From contig NZ_JACIJJ010000002.1 in the NCBI RefSeq assembly GCF_014199325.1, positions 496,001 through 560,000 on the forward strand: a stretch of 64,000 bases of DNA, given 5' to 3'. The notes below the pieces were generated by a model that saw only the letters and a list, made by a program, of their open reading frames with translations, had not been told where the DNA came from and ran no database searches. This DNA comes from Sphingomonas yantingensis (GTDB lineage: Bacteria > Pseudomonadota > Alphaproteobacteria > Sphingomonadales > Sphingomonadaceae). This document shows positions 1 through 6,766 of this stretch, piece by piece. Every line of letters begins with the position of its first letter. The first letter of the stretch is position 1. Both the position numbers and the translations under genes were made by a program.

Positions 1-177
1 GAGAACGACCGGCTAATGACCTTCACGCTCCAGGCGATGGGCCAGCGGGTGGGCGCGAAGATCGAACTGCTGGAGGGGCGGGTGCGCGCCGAACTCGCGC
101 TGCCGCCGATGCTCGCGATGTTCGCCGGCAAGATCAAGGCGAAGCTGGCCGAGACCGCGCCGACGCTGTTGAAGTAA
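1..177 (+). CDS. Polyhydroxyalkanoic acid system-type protein, C-terminal end only
   Basis: Reading frame 1 is open from the window edge to a TAA at 175-177 and gives 58 residues; the start lies outside the window. The visible part, with GAKIELLEGRVRAELALPP followed by LAMFAGKIKAKLAE, has the look of the end of the short PHA_gran_rgn family (putative polyhydroxyalkanoate granule system proteins of about 90-100 residues), whose end is an alternating beta-strand plus a basic helix. The assignment rests on recalled family resemblance over a short stretch, so the function is tentative. No terminator is obvious before the next gene. Confidence 0.6.
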   Translation, partial: ENDRLMTFTLQAMGQRVGAKIELLEGRVRAELALPPMLAMFAGKIKAKLAETAPTLLK

Positions 178-235
178 CGCGCGGGGAACCGGTACGAAAG
201 CGGACGGTTGTGCGATCATCGAGGGAGATGGTCAC

Positions 236-484
236 ATGATCCGCACGCTTCGCCTGCTCATGATGGTCGCGATGCCGGGCGTCATTCTCGGCGTGCCCGC
301 TGGCTATGCACTGGGGGCATTCGCGACGGGCGAGACGCTTTACAGCTACAATTCGGGCACGATGCTGCCGGAGGAGGGCGCGAACCTGCGCTCGGCCGAC
401 AATGCGGATGCGATCCAGCCGGCCGCGGTCGCATATGCGCAGCAGGACCGCTATGCCGACGCGGCGGCGCACTGGATTAACTGA
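236..484 (+). CDS. Small hypothetical membrane or exported protein
   Basis: An 82-residue protein that I do not recognise. A purine-rich ribosome site (GAGGGAGATGG, 223-233) precedes the ATG. The first 30 residues hold a basic start (MIRTLR) and a hydrophobic stretch rich in Gly, Ala and Pro, fitting either an uncleaved signal anchor or a signal peptide; the rest is polar and alanine-rich and ends in AAAHWIN. No cysteine, metal or catalytic motif is visible. It lies between the PHA-type gene and the methionine sulfoxide reductase on the same strand, but nothing links it to either function. Confidence 0.6.
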   Translation: MIRTLRLLMMVAMPGVILGVPAGYALGAFATGETLYSYNSGTMLPEEGANLRSADNADAIQPAAVAYAQQDRYADAAAHWIN

Positions 485-523
485 CGCTTTCGCATGGCAT
501 CGCCCGCGCCTATCTGGCGGGGC

Positions 524-1009
524 ATGTACAGTTTCGACATCGCCGCCGGCAGCAAGGCCGAGCTTTACCGCGACCTTCACGCCGCGCTCGACGCGCTGAC
601 CGCGGGCGAGCCCGACGCGATCGCCAACATGGCCAATGCCGCCGCGCTGATCGGCCAGTATCTGCCCGATCTCAACTGGTCGGGCTTCTATCGCATGGTC
701 GGCAGCGAGCTCGTGCTGGGACCGTTCCAGGGCAAGGCGGCGTGCATCCGCATTCCGCTGGGCAAGGGCGTGTGCGGGACGGCCGCCGAAACCCGTGAGA
801 CGCAGCTGGTCGAGGACGTGCACGCCTTTCCCGGCCATATCGCCTGCGACGCCGCCAGCCGTTCCGAACTCGTGGTGCCGATCGTCGTCGACGGGCGGCT
901 GATCGGCGTGCTCGATCTGGACAGCCCCAAGCCCGCGCGCTTCGATGCGGAGGATGCAGAGGGGTGCGAGGCGCTGATGGCGCTGCTCGGCCCGCGGATC
1001 GCCGCCTGA
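524..1009 (+). CDS. msrC: Free methionine-(R)-sulfoxide reductase (GAF domain)
   Basis: A single GAF domain of the fRMsr family, which reduces free (not protein-bound) methionine-R-sulfoxide in the cytoplasm using thioredoxin. Counting from MYSFD, the three expected cysteines are at 74, 84 and 108 (KAACIR, KGVCGT, HIACDA); the 10- and 24-residue spacing equals that of the catalytic set known in E. coli fRMsr (84, 94, 118). The NWSGFY and SELVVPI blocks are also typical. An in-frame ATG at 494 would add ten residues; neither start has a well-spaced ribosome site, and 524 was chosen because MYSFD fits the usual beginning of the family. Length 161 residues is normal. It probably serves oxidative-stress repair. 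Confidence 0.9.
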   Translation: MYSFDIAAGSKAELYRDLHAALDALTAGEPDAIANMANAAALIGQYLPDLNWSGFYRMVGSELVLGPFQGKAACIRIPLGKGVCGTAAETRETQLVEDVHAFPGHIACDAASRSELVVPIVVDGRLIGVLDLDSPKPARFDAEDAEGCEALMALLGPRIAA

Positions 1010-1142
1010 CCTGACCCGCAGCGGGACAGTTCGCGCCGCCCCCCGGATTCGCGACTCGTTTCGCGATGGGTTAAGAAACCATGAACCATCTGCGCCGTTC
1101 AGCGCAGGAACATGGCGACTTAACAGGGAGGCCGCGGGGCCG

Positions 1143-2258
1143 ATGCGAACGATGCTGATCCTGGCGCTGGCGGCGACGACCGCCGCCACGCCGCTTTCGA
1201 TGGCCGGGGCGCAGGTCGCCGTCCGCAGCGGGCATATGGGCGGCGGGATGCAGCGGCCGATGATGCGCCCCGGCGGCTGGCAGCATCGCCCGATGGTCCG
1301 TCCCGGCGGCAACTGGCAGCGGCCGGGCGGCCAGTGGGCCGGCGGCGGTCACTGGAATAACGGCAAGCGCTGGGGCTATCGCTTCAACAATCGCTGGGTC
1401 GGCGGCTGGCGCGCGCCGGGCGGATGGGGCGCGTATCGCCAGGCGTATCGCGGCTGGACGCTGCCGCAATACTGGATCGCGCCGAGCTTCTTCATCTCCG
1501 ACTTCGGTGCCTATGGGCTTTCGGCGCCGCAGCCGGGCTATGGCTGGTATCGCTATTACGACGATGCGGTGATGATCGACAATTACGGGCGCGTCTATGA
1601 CAGCGTGCGCGGGGTCGATTGGGATCGCGGCGGCGATGCCTATTACGATTATGACGACGATTACCGCCCCGACCTGTACGATCAGGGCTATTACGATCGC
1701 GATTATGCCGAACGCCGCCGCGACAACGGTGTCGGCGGTGCCGTGATCGGCGGTGCGGCGGGTGCGGTCGCGGGCGCGGCGATCGCCGGCCGCGGCAATC
1801 GCCTGCCCGGCGCGCTGATCGGCGGCGGGGTCGGCGCGGTTGCGGGCGCAGCCATCGACCGGGCCGAGGACGATCGCCGCGGTCCGCCGCCGCCTCCGCC
1901 AGGCTATGACGGCCGCGGCGCACCCTACGCCCCGCCGCGCGAGGTGGTGCAGGCGGTGCCGGGCGACGACGGCTATTACGACGACCGCGGCTATGACGAG
2001 CGCGAGGTGCGCACTGTGCGCCATCACGGCGGCGGCTACACCACCTATGCACCGGGCGGGACGACGGTGACGACCACCGGCGGCGGCTATGTCGCGGGCG
2101 GCTGGTATTATCCGCCGGCCCAGACGACGGTGGTGACGGTCAATTCGGTGCCGGTCACGACGACGACAGTGACGGAGGAATACGTCACCTATCGCGCGCC
2201 CGCGCGAAAGGTCGTGAAGCGCAAGTGGCACGCGGCGAAGCGCTGCTACTGCCGGTGA
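1143..2258 (+). CDS. RcnB-like periplasmic protein with glycine-zipper segment
   Basis: A 371-residue exported protein. A signal peptide spans about residues 1-24 (LILALAATTAAT...SMAGAQ). Then come Gly/Pro/Met/Trp-rich repeats (RPGG, MRPGGW), an RcnB-type core with WGAYRQAYRGWTLPQYW and a Tyr-rich stretch, a glycine zipper at about 198-240 (GGAVIGGAAGAVAGAA, then IGGGVGAVAGAA) and a Tyr/Thr-rich tail. RcnB proteins are periplasmic factors linked to nickel/cobalt homeostasis in enterobacteria; glycine zippers insert in or lie against membranes. The combination suggests an envelope-associated protein. Its role here is inferred from the domains only, and the metal-efflux genes of this window are 45 kb away. 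Confidence 0.75.
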   Translation: MRTMLILALAATTAATPLSMAGAQVAVRSGHMGGGMQRPMMRPGGWQHRPMVRPGGNWQRPGGQWAGGGHWNNGKRWGYRFNNRWVGGWRAPGGWGAYRQAYRGWTLPQYWIAPSFFISDFGAYGLSAPQPGYGWYRYYDDAVMIDNYGRVYDSVRGVDWDRGGDAYYDYDDDYRPDLYDQGYYDRDYAERRRDNGVGGAVIGGAAGAVAGAAIAGRGNRLPGALIGGGVGAVAGAAIDRAEDDRRGPPPPPPGYDGRGAPYAPPREVVQAVPGDDGYYDDRGYDEREVRTVRHHGGGYTTYAPGGTTVTTTGGGYVAGGWYYPPAQTTVVTVNSVPVTTTTVTEEYVTYRAPARKVVKRKWHAAKRCYCR

Positions 2259-2332
2259 GGTGAGGGGGCGGCGGCACCGGCCGTTGGCGCTGCCGCCCCG
2301 CTTCGCGAAACAGCGTGCGCCAATGCCAGCTA

Positions 2333-2411
2333 CGTCGCCCCAGCGAAGGCTGGGCCGCTGACCTTTTAGGCGCGCTATCCCTCAGCGATCCCAACCTTCG
2401 CTGGGACGACG
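2333..2411. repeat. Paired palindromes, CCCAGCGAAGGCTGGG family
   Basis: Two arms of about 27 bases in inverted orientation: CGTCGCCCCAGCGAAGGCTG at 2333-2352 continuing to 2359, and its near reverse complement at 2384-2411, with a 24-base spacer. Each arm is itself a short palindrome (CCCAGC...GCTGGG). The unit fills the gap between two convergent genes, so it may also act as a shared transcription stop. A related pair is at 51678-51743. Confidence 0.7.
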
Positions 2412-2422
2412 GGTGTGGTGCG

Positions 2423-3214
2423 CTAGCCGTTCAGCGCCGCTAGCAATCGCGCTTGCAGCCACGCCTTGTCGTCCGAACGGTGAAAGCTGTGGCTGTCGGT
2501 ATCGAGGATTTCAGGCTCGATCCGGTCGCGAAGGGCGGCGTAGGCCGGCGTCTGCCATGCCTCGGCAAAGGCGATGGCGGTATTGTCGCGTTTTGCGATC
2601 AGGATCGTCGCGCGCTTGTCCGCTAGACCCGCGGCGACGCGCGCGGCCAAGCCCTCGGGCGCTGCCGCTTCGCCGCCGCTGATCTTCGACAGGCCGCCGG
2701 CGAGCTTCCTCAGGTTCACGCCGCCTGTGAGCAACCGCGCCCACGCCCTTGGATCGCGCAGCCGCTCGGCATAGCGCGCACGGATCGCGCTGGCGGGGGG
2801 CAGCGCGTCGGCGGTCGGCTCGATCACCCAGGGGTTAGCCAGGACGAGTGCGTCGATCCCGCTTATGTCCTGAAGTGCAAGCGCGCTTGCCGCATCACAA
2901 TTGCCGAACGCGACGATCCGGGTGAGGGCGGGGACCGCCGTTCGGAATGCGGCGACCGCAGCGGCGATGTCGGGGCCGCTTTCCTCGAAACCGCGGTTCA
3001 CGCCCGTCGAATCGCCGATCCCGCGCCGGTCGAAGCGAAAGACGGGATGCCCCGCCGCGGCCAGCCGCTGCGCCATCAGCGCCATGCCGCGGTGCGCGCC
3101 GATGCGTAGCTCGTTGCCCCCCGACACGATCAGCAGACCGCGTGTCGACGGCGCGCGATCGAGCGTGCCGACCAGCGCGTCGCCCGCACAGGGAAAGGCG
3201 ATCAGCTCGCGCAC
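2423..3214 (-). CDS. Exosortase A system-associated hydrolase 1 (alpha/beta hydrolase)
   Basis: A 263-residue alpha/beta hydrolase of the family called exosortase A system-associated hydrolase 1. The GTG start at 3214 is chosen because it overlaps the end of the preceding hydrolase gene by 13 bases and because the protein then begins directly with the first beta-strand (VRELIAFPCAGDALVGTLD). The upstream part of the open frame is arginine-rich and is an antisense artefact. Landmarks are SGGNELRIGAHRG and RFDRRGIGDSTG. The nucleophile elbow reads GNCDAA, so a cysteine sits where most family-fold members have serine; candidate partners are the Asp of KRDN and the His of SHSFHRS. The substrate is unknown. 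Last gene of the minus-strand half of the exosortase-associated module. Confidence 0.88.
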   Translation of the reverse strand: MRELIAFPCAGDALVGTLDRAPSTRGLLIVSGGNELRIGAHRGMALMAQRLAAAGHPVFRFDRRGIGDSTGVNRGFEESGPDIAAAVAAFRTAVPALTRIVAFGNCDAASALALQDISGIDALVLANPWVIEPTADALPPASAIRARYAERLRDPRAWARLLTGGVNLRKLAGGLSKISGGEAAAPEGLAARVAAGLADKRATILIAKRDNTAIAFAEAWQTPAYAALRDRIEPEILDTDSHSFHRSDDKAWLQARLLAALNG

Positions 3215-3870
3215 TGCTTCACCCAGTCGGCGAGGTCGGCGGCGAGCTCGCGCGCCATCGCGGGGTTGTTGTCGGGCTCGGCCCGGCGCCAGAGCGGGCG
3301 GGCGACGATCTTCCGATCGGCGGGCGCGGCGTCGGTGTCGAGGCGGAGCGTGCGCAGCCCCGGCCCGGCATAGGGCACCGCGCCCTGCAGGTCGGTCAGC
3401 ATCGCGCGCGCGATCAGGTTGCCGGCGAGCTCGACCGGCGGGCCGTCGCCGGCAATCGCCTTTGCATCGAACGCCTCGCCCGATTCCTTCGCCGCCGCCT
3501 GTCGCGCGCGGACCATGTCGCGGACGAGCGCGGCCCCGGTGACGGGGGCGAAGTGCCAGCGCGACTGGCAATTGGCGCGCCCGTCGTAGAGCGTGCCGCC
3601 GCGCATTGCGGCGATGTGGACGCGCGCACCCTCGCGCGTCAGCTTTTCCTCCGCGGCGGCGAAGGCATCGCGCCAGTCGTCGAGCGCGGCATCCTCGGTC
3701 GGGCGCAGGCTCTCGCCCTGGCCCGGTATGTCGGGCAGCGCCGCGCCGATGCCGTGGTCGCCGAGCGCGCGAAGCAGCGTGACGAAGAAGGCGCGCAAGC
3801 GGTTGGCCTCCTCGAACGGCGGCATCGCGGCCAGCACGACCTCGCGCGACTGCGGCCCGAAGCGCAGCAT
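3202..3870 (-). CDS. Exosortase A system-associated hydrolase 2 (alpha/beta hydrolase-like)
   Basis: A 222-residue protein with alpha/beta-hydrolase topology: MPPFEEANRLRAFFVTLLRA, then PDIPGQGES, then the elbow region HIAAMRGGTLYD. This matches exosortase A system-associated hydrolase 2. At the nucleophile position of the elbow there is an arginine (A-M-R-G-G) instead of serine or cysteine, so it may be non-catalytic or work differently. The ATG at 3870 lacks a good ribosome site. The frame is open upstream (DDYAWGGGREP) to a CTG at 3909 that would overlap the carrier-protein stop as CTGA, so the true start may lie there. It is followed by hydrolase 1 with a 13-base overlap. Confidence 0.82.
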   Translation of the reverse strand: MLRFGPQSREVVLAAMPPFEEANRLRAFFVTLLRALGDHGIGAALPDIPGQGESLRPTEDAALDDWRDAFAAAEEKLTREGARVHIAAMRGGTLYDGRANCQSRWHFAPVTGAALVRDMVRARQAAAKESGEAFDAKAIAGDGPPVELAGNLIARAMLTDLQGAVPYAGPGLRTLRLDTDAAPADRKIVARPLWRRAEPDNNPAMARELAADLADWVKQCAS

Positions 3871-3905
3871 CGGCTCGCGCCCGCCGCCCCAGGCATAGTC
3901 GTCGA

Positions 3906-4178
3906 TCAGGACGAGACCTTGCCCACCGCGAAGCGGGTGAGCGAACCGAAGGTTTCCAGCGTATCGCCGTCGATGTCGTCGTCGTCGATGACGATGCCGA
4001 GCCGGTCTTCCAATTCGGTCAGCACGCCGGCGACCGCCATCGAGTCGAGTTCGGGCAGCGCGCCGAACAGCGGCGTCGTCGGATCGAAGCCCTCGACCTG
4101 TGCGTCGGACAGGCCGAGCACGTCGCGCAGGACCGCGCGGACGGTCGCCTCGATCTCACCATGCTGTTCGGAAATCAT
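3906..4178 (-). CDS. Acyl carrier protein (phosphopantetheine carrier) of the exosortase-A-associated module
   Basis: A 90-residue acidic carrier protein. The phosphopantetheine attachment site is LPELDSMAV with the modified serine at residue 46, preceded by the usual loop FDPTTPLFGALPEL. The end (VIDDDDIDGDTLETFGSL) is the fourth-helix region of the fold. Its start overlaps the stop of the acyltransferase gene (ATGA, 4175-4178), so the two are probably co-translated. A dedicated carrier protein next to an acyl-CoA ligase, a PLP decarboxylase and an acyltransferase suggests a small acyl or aminoacyl group that is carried as a thioester. It is not the housekeeping fatty-acid ACP, judged by context and sequence. 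Confidence 0.92.
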   Translation of the reverse strand: MISEQHGEIEATVRAVLRDVLGLSDAQVEGFDPTTPLFGALPELDSMAVAGVLTELEDRLGIVIDDDDIDGDTLETFGSLTRFAVGKVSS

Positions 4179-5200
4179 GCACTATCCCCAGATCGTTTTG
4201 CGCGCGCGTAGCGGCCCGCCGTGCCGCGGACAAGCGCCCCCATTGCACGCCGACCGATCATCGCGAGGCCGATCGGGTGGCGCGGGTTCGACGCCTCGAT
4301 CCGCCAGAGCGGGTGGGGCGTGTCCATCCAGTCGGCCTTGTACGGCTGATCGCCGGTGCCGTAGTCGATGAGCGCGGGGCGGTCGTGCTCGATCACATGG
4401 CGGAACATCGCGTGGCTCAGGATCGAGCCCGGCGACAGCGCCTTCGCATCCTCGCGGTACGCCAGCTTGTGGATCGTCGCGCGGCCGTGCTCGACGGTCC
4501 AGAGCTGCGCGGCGAGCGGTTGCCCGCCCTTCGACGCGATGCCGAGGCGGAGCGTGCCCGCCGCACCCTCGTTTTCGGCCATCGCGCGCAGGAACGGCCA
4601 TGAACCTTCCTCGCCTTTCCAGCTTGCGGCGTAGATTTCCTCATACGCGGTCCAGGCTTCCGGCGCGAACGCGCGGTGGATGGCGATGTCGAGCTTTGCC
4701 TTTTTGCCCTTGCGTTCGACGGTCGAGCGCAGCTTGCCGGGACGCGCGGCCCAGAAGGCGGCGAAGTCGGGGCCGGGGACGATGCGCCAGTTGACGCTCA
4801 TCGGCGTGACCGACAAGCGCCAGCCCGCGGCGCGAAAGGCGCCCGCCAGCGCATCGGGCGCCTCGACCGGCGACAGTTCGACATGGCCGATACCCTTGAG
4901 CGCGCCGGAAAGGGCGGCGACCGGGGCCTCGCCCGTCGTCACAGCGTCGAAGGCGAGCGTGTACCAGCTTGCCAGCGCCTGTGCCCGCGCGCCGCGGCGG
5001 GAGAGGAACAGCCATGCCGTGCCCTTCGCATCCCGCGCGCGGGCCACCAGCGGCGTGCCGGGGGGCGGGCAATGCGCCGCGGTCCGCGCGAACCAGTCGA
5101 GGCGATCGTACAGGCGCGGCTGGCGGGCGCGGGTCAGCGCGTCGCCCGCATCGCGCGCGACTGCCTCCAGATTGGTGAAAAGAGCGCAGTCGGCGCGCAC
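4175..5200 (-). CDS. GNAT/FemAB-like acyltransferase
   Basis: A 341-residue protein of the FemAB-like GNAT superfamily (Acetyltransf_6 / BioF2-like). The first half holds DRLDWFARTAAHCPPPGTPL and WLFLSRRG; the second half has KLRSTVERKGKK, the YEEIYAASWKGEEGSWPF block, GIASKGGQPLAAQLWTVEHG and LIDYGTGDQPYKADWM, which are characteristic of the sphingomonad members found with exosortase A genes. Such enzymes move an acyl or aminoacyl group from a thioester or tRNA donor to an amine; the natural donor here could be the neighbouring carrier protein, which is an inference. First gene of the leftward four-gene unit; its start is 51 bases from the divergent ligase gene. Confidence 0.85.
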   Translation of the reverse strand: MRADCALFTNLEAVARDAGDALTRARQPRLYDRLDWFARTAAHCPPPGTPLVARARDAKGTAWLFLSRRGARAQALASWYTLAFDAVTTGEAPVAALSGALKGIGHVELSPVEAPDALAGAFRAAGWRLSVTPMSVNWRIVPGPDFAAFWAARPGKLRSTVERKGKKAKLDIAIHRAFAPEAWTAYEEIYAASWKGEEGSWPFLRAMAENEGAAGTLRLGIASKGGQPLAAQLWTVEHGRATIHKLAYREDAKALSPGSILSHAMFRHVIEHDRPALIDYGTGDQPYKADWMDTPHPLWRIEASNPRHPIGLAMIGRRAMGALVRGTAGRYARAKRSGDSA

Positions 5201-5251
5201 GCGGCCCCTCGTAATCGGCTTGTTTACCGTGCAGGCTTATGGCCAGCACCG
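5201..5251. promoter_or_regulatory. Divergent promoter region of the exosortase-A-associated module
   Basis: Only 51 bases separate the acyltransferase start (minus strand) from the ligase start (plus strand), so both promoters must lie here or inside the genes. The stretch includes GTAATCGGCTTGTTTACCGT, the least GC-rich part of the neighbourhood. No clear operator was identified. Confidence 0.35.
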
Positions 5252-6766
5252 ATGAGCATCCCGTTAAACCCCGATCCGCGCCCGCTCGACCATCTGACGA
5301 TGATGGGCGCGGCAGACGCGCCCGCGCTCAACGACAAGGGTGGCAGCTGGACCTATGCCGAGCTGGAGGGCGCGGTCGGTGCGGCGGCGGCGTGGCTGGC
5401 GGCAAAGGGCCTGTCGCCCGGCGACCGGGTGGCGAGCTGGCTTGCGAAGACGCGCGCGGCCTGTGTCTTGCCGCTGGCGGCGGTGCGGGCGGGGCTGGTG
5501 CATGTCCCGGTCAACCCGCTGCTGAAGCGTGCGCAGGTCGCGCACATCCTGTCCGATAGCGGCGCGCGGTTGCTGATCGCGGGTGGCCCGCGGCTGGCGA
5601 CGCTGGAGGCGGGGGACGTCCTCGCAGCGTGCCGGACGATCGAGGAGAGCGAACTGCCGCTCGCGGGCGGCGGCCTTGCGCCATCGGATGCCAATCCGCA
5701 GGCGCTGGCCGCGATCCTCTATACCTCGGGCTCGACGGGGCGGCCCAAGGGGGTGATGCTGAGCCACGCCAACCTCTGGCTCGGCGCGATCAGCGTGGCG
5801 CATTATCTGGACGTGACGCCCGCCGACCGCGTGTTGGGGGTGCTGCCCTTGAGCTTCGACTATGGCCAGAACCAGCTGCTTTCGACCTGGGCGGCGGGGG
5901 GATCGGTGATCCCGCTCGACTATCTGACCGCGCGCGACGTCATCAAGGCAATCGACCGGTTCGAGGCGACGAGCCTTGCCGGCGTGCCGCCGCTCTGGGT
6001 GCAGCTGCTCGACGCCGACTGGCCGGCCGACACGGCGGCGCGGCTGAAGCGGCTCACCAATTCGGGCGGCGCGCTGACGCCGCGGCTGGTGCGGGGCTTG
6101 CGCGAGCGGTTCCCGGCGGCGCGACTGTTCCCGATGTACGGCCTGACCGAGGCGTTCCGGTCGACCTACCTCGATCCCGATCTGGTCGACGCGCACCCGG
6201 ACTCGATCGGCCGCGCGATCCCCTTTGCCGAGGTGTCGGTGGTCCGCCCCGACGGCAGCCGCGCGGACGCCGACGAGCCGGGCGAACTCGTCCATGCCGG
6301 GCCGCTGGTCGCGCAAGGCTATTGGCAGGACCCGGAGCGGACGTCGATCCGCTTCAAGCCGGCGCCGGCCTTCTCCGCCTATCCGGGTATGGCGGTGTGG
6401 TCGGGGGATACCGTCGTTGCCGACCGCGAAGGGCTGCTCCGCTTCGTCGGGCGCGACGACGAGATGATAAAGTCGAGCGGCAACCGCATCAGCCCGACCG
6501 AGGTCGAGGAAGCGGTGCTGGCCGGCGGCGAGGCGGGAGAGGCCGTGGCGATGGGCGTGCCCGACGAGCGACTGGGACAGGCGATCGTCGTTGTCGTGAG
6601 CGCAAAGGGCGACGCCGTGGAGGTGGAGGCACGGCTGCGCAACCGGCTGAAGCGCGAGCTGCCCGGCTTCATGCAGCCGCATCGTTACGTGTGGCGTGAG
6701 GCGCTCCCGCGCAACGCCAATGGCAAGCTCGACCGATCGGGGCTGAAGGCGGAGGTGCTGTCATGA
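5252..6766 (+). CDS. Acyl-CoA ligase (AMP-forming), exosortase A system-associated
   Basis: A 504-residue member of the adenylate-forming superfamily. The P-loop core YTSGSTGRPKG is at about residues 157-167, MYGLTEAFRSTYLDPD marks the acyl-adenylate motif, VWSGDTVVADREGLLRFVGRDD the hinge region, and the catalytic lysine is K492 in NANGKLDR. The start ATG was placed at 5252 (MSIPLNPDP); longer versions run through the antisense of the divergent gene. The family is known as the exosortase A system-associated acyl-CoA ligase. It should activate a carboxylic acid with ATP and load it on CoA or on the nearby carrier protein; the actual substrate cannot be read from the sequence. The stop overlaps the next gene (ATGA). 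Confidence 0.9.
   Translation: MSIPLNPDPRPLDHLTMMGAADAPALNDKGGSWTYAELEGAVGAAAAWLAAKGLSPGDRVASWLAKTRAACVLPLAAVRAGLVHVPVNPLLKRAQVAHILSDSGARLLIAGGPRLATLEAGDVLAACRTIEESELPLAGGGLAPSDANPQALAAILYTSGSTGRPKGVMLSHANLWLGAISVAHYLDVTPADRVLGVLPLSFDYGQNQLLSTWAAGGSVIPLDYLTARDVIKAIDRFEATSLAGVPPLWVQLLDADWPADTAARLKRLTNSGGALTPRLVRGLRERFPAARLFPMYGLTEAFRSTYLDPDLVDAHPDSIGRAIPFAEVSVVRPDGSRADADEPGELVHAGPLVAQGYWQDPERTSIRFKPAPAFSAYPGMAVWSGDTVVADREGLLRFVGRDDEMIKSSGNRISPTEVEEAVLAGGEAGEAVAMGVPDERLGQAIVVVVSAKGDAVEVEARLRNRLKRELPGFMQPHRYVWREALPRNANGKLDRSGLKAEVLS

Noticed and set aside
3215..3571. N-terminal extension of hydrolase 1
   Set aside because: Its 119 residues are Arg-rich antisense of nothing useful, lie inside the hydrolase 2 gene in another frame, and precede a GTG that fits the family start.
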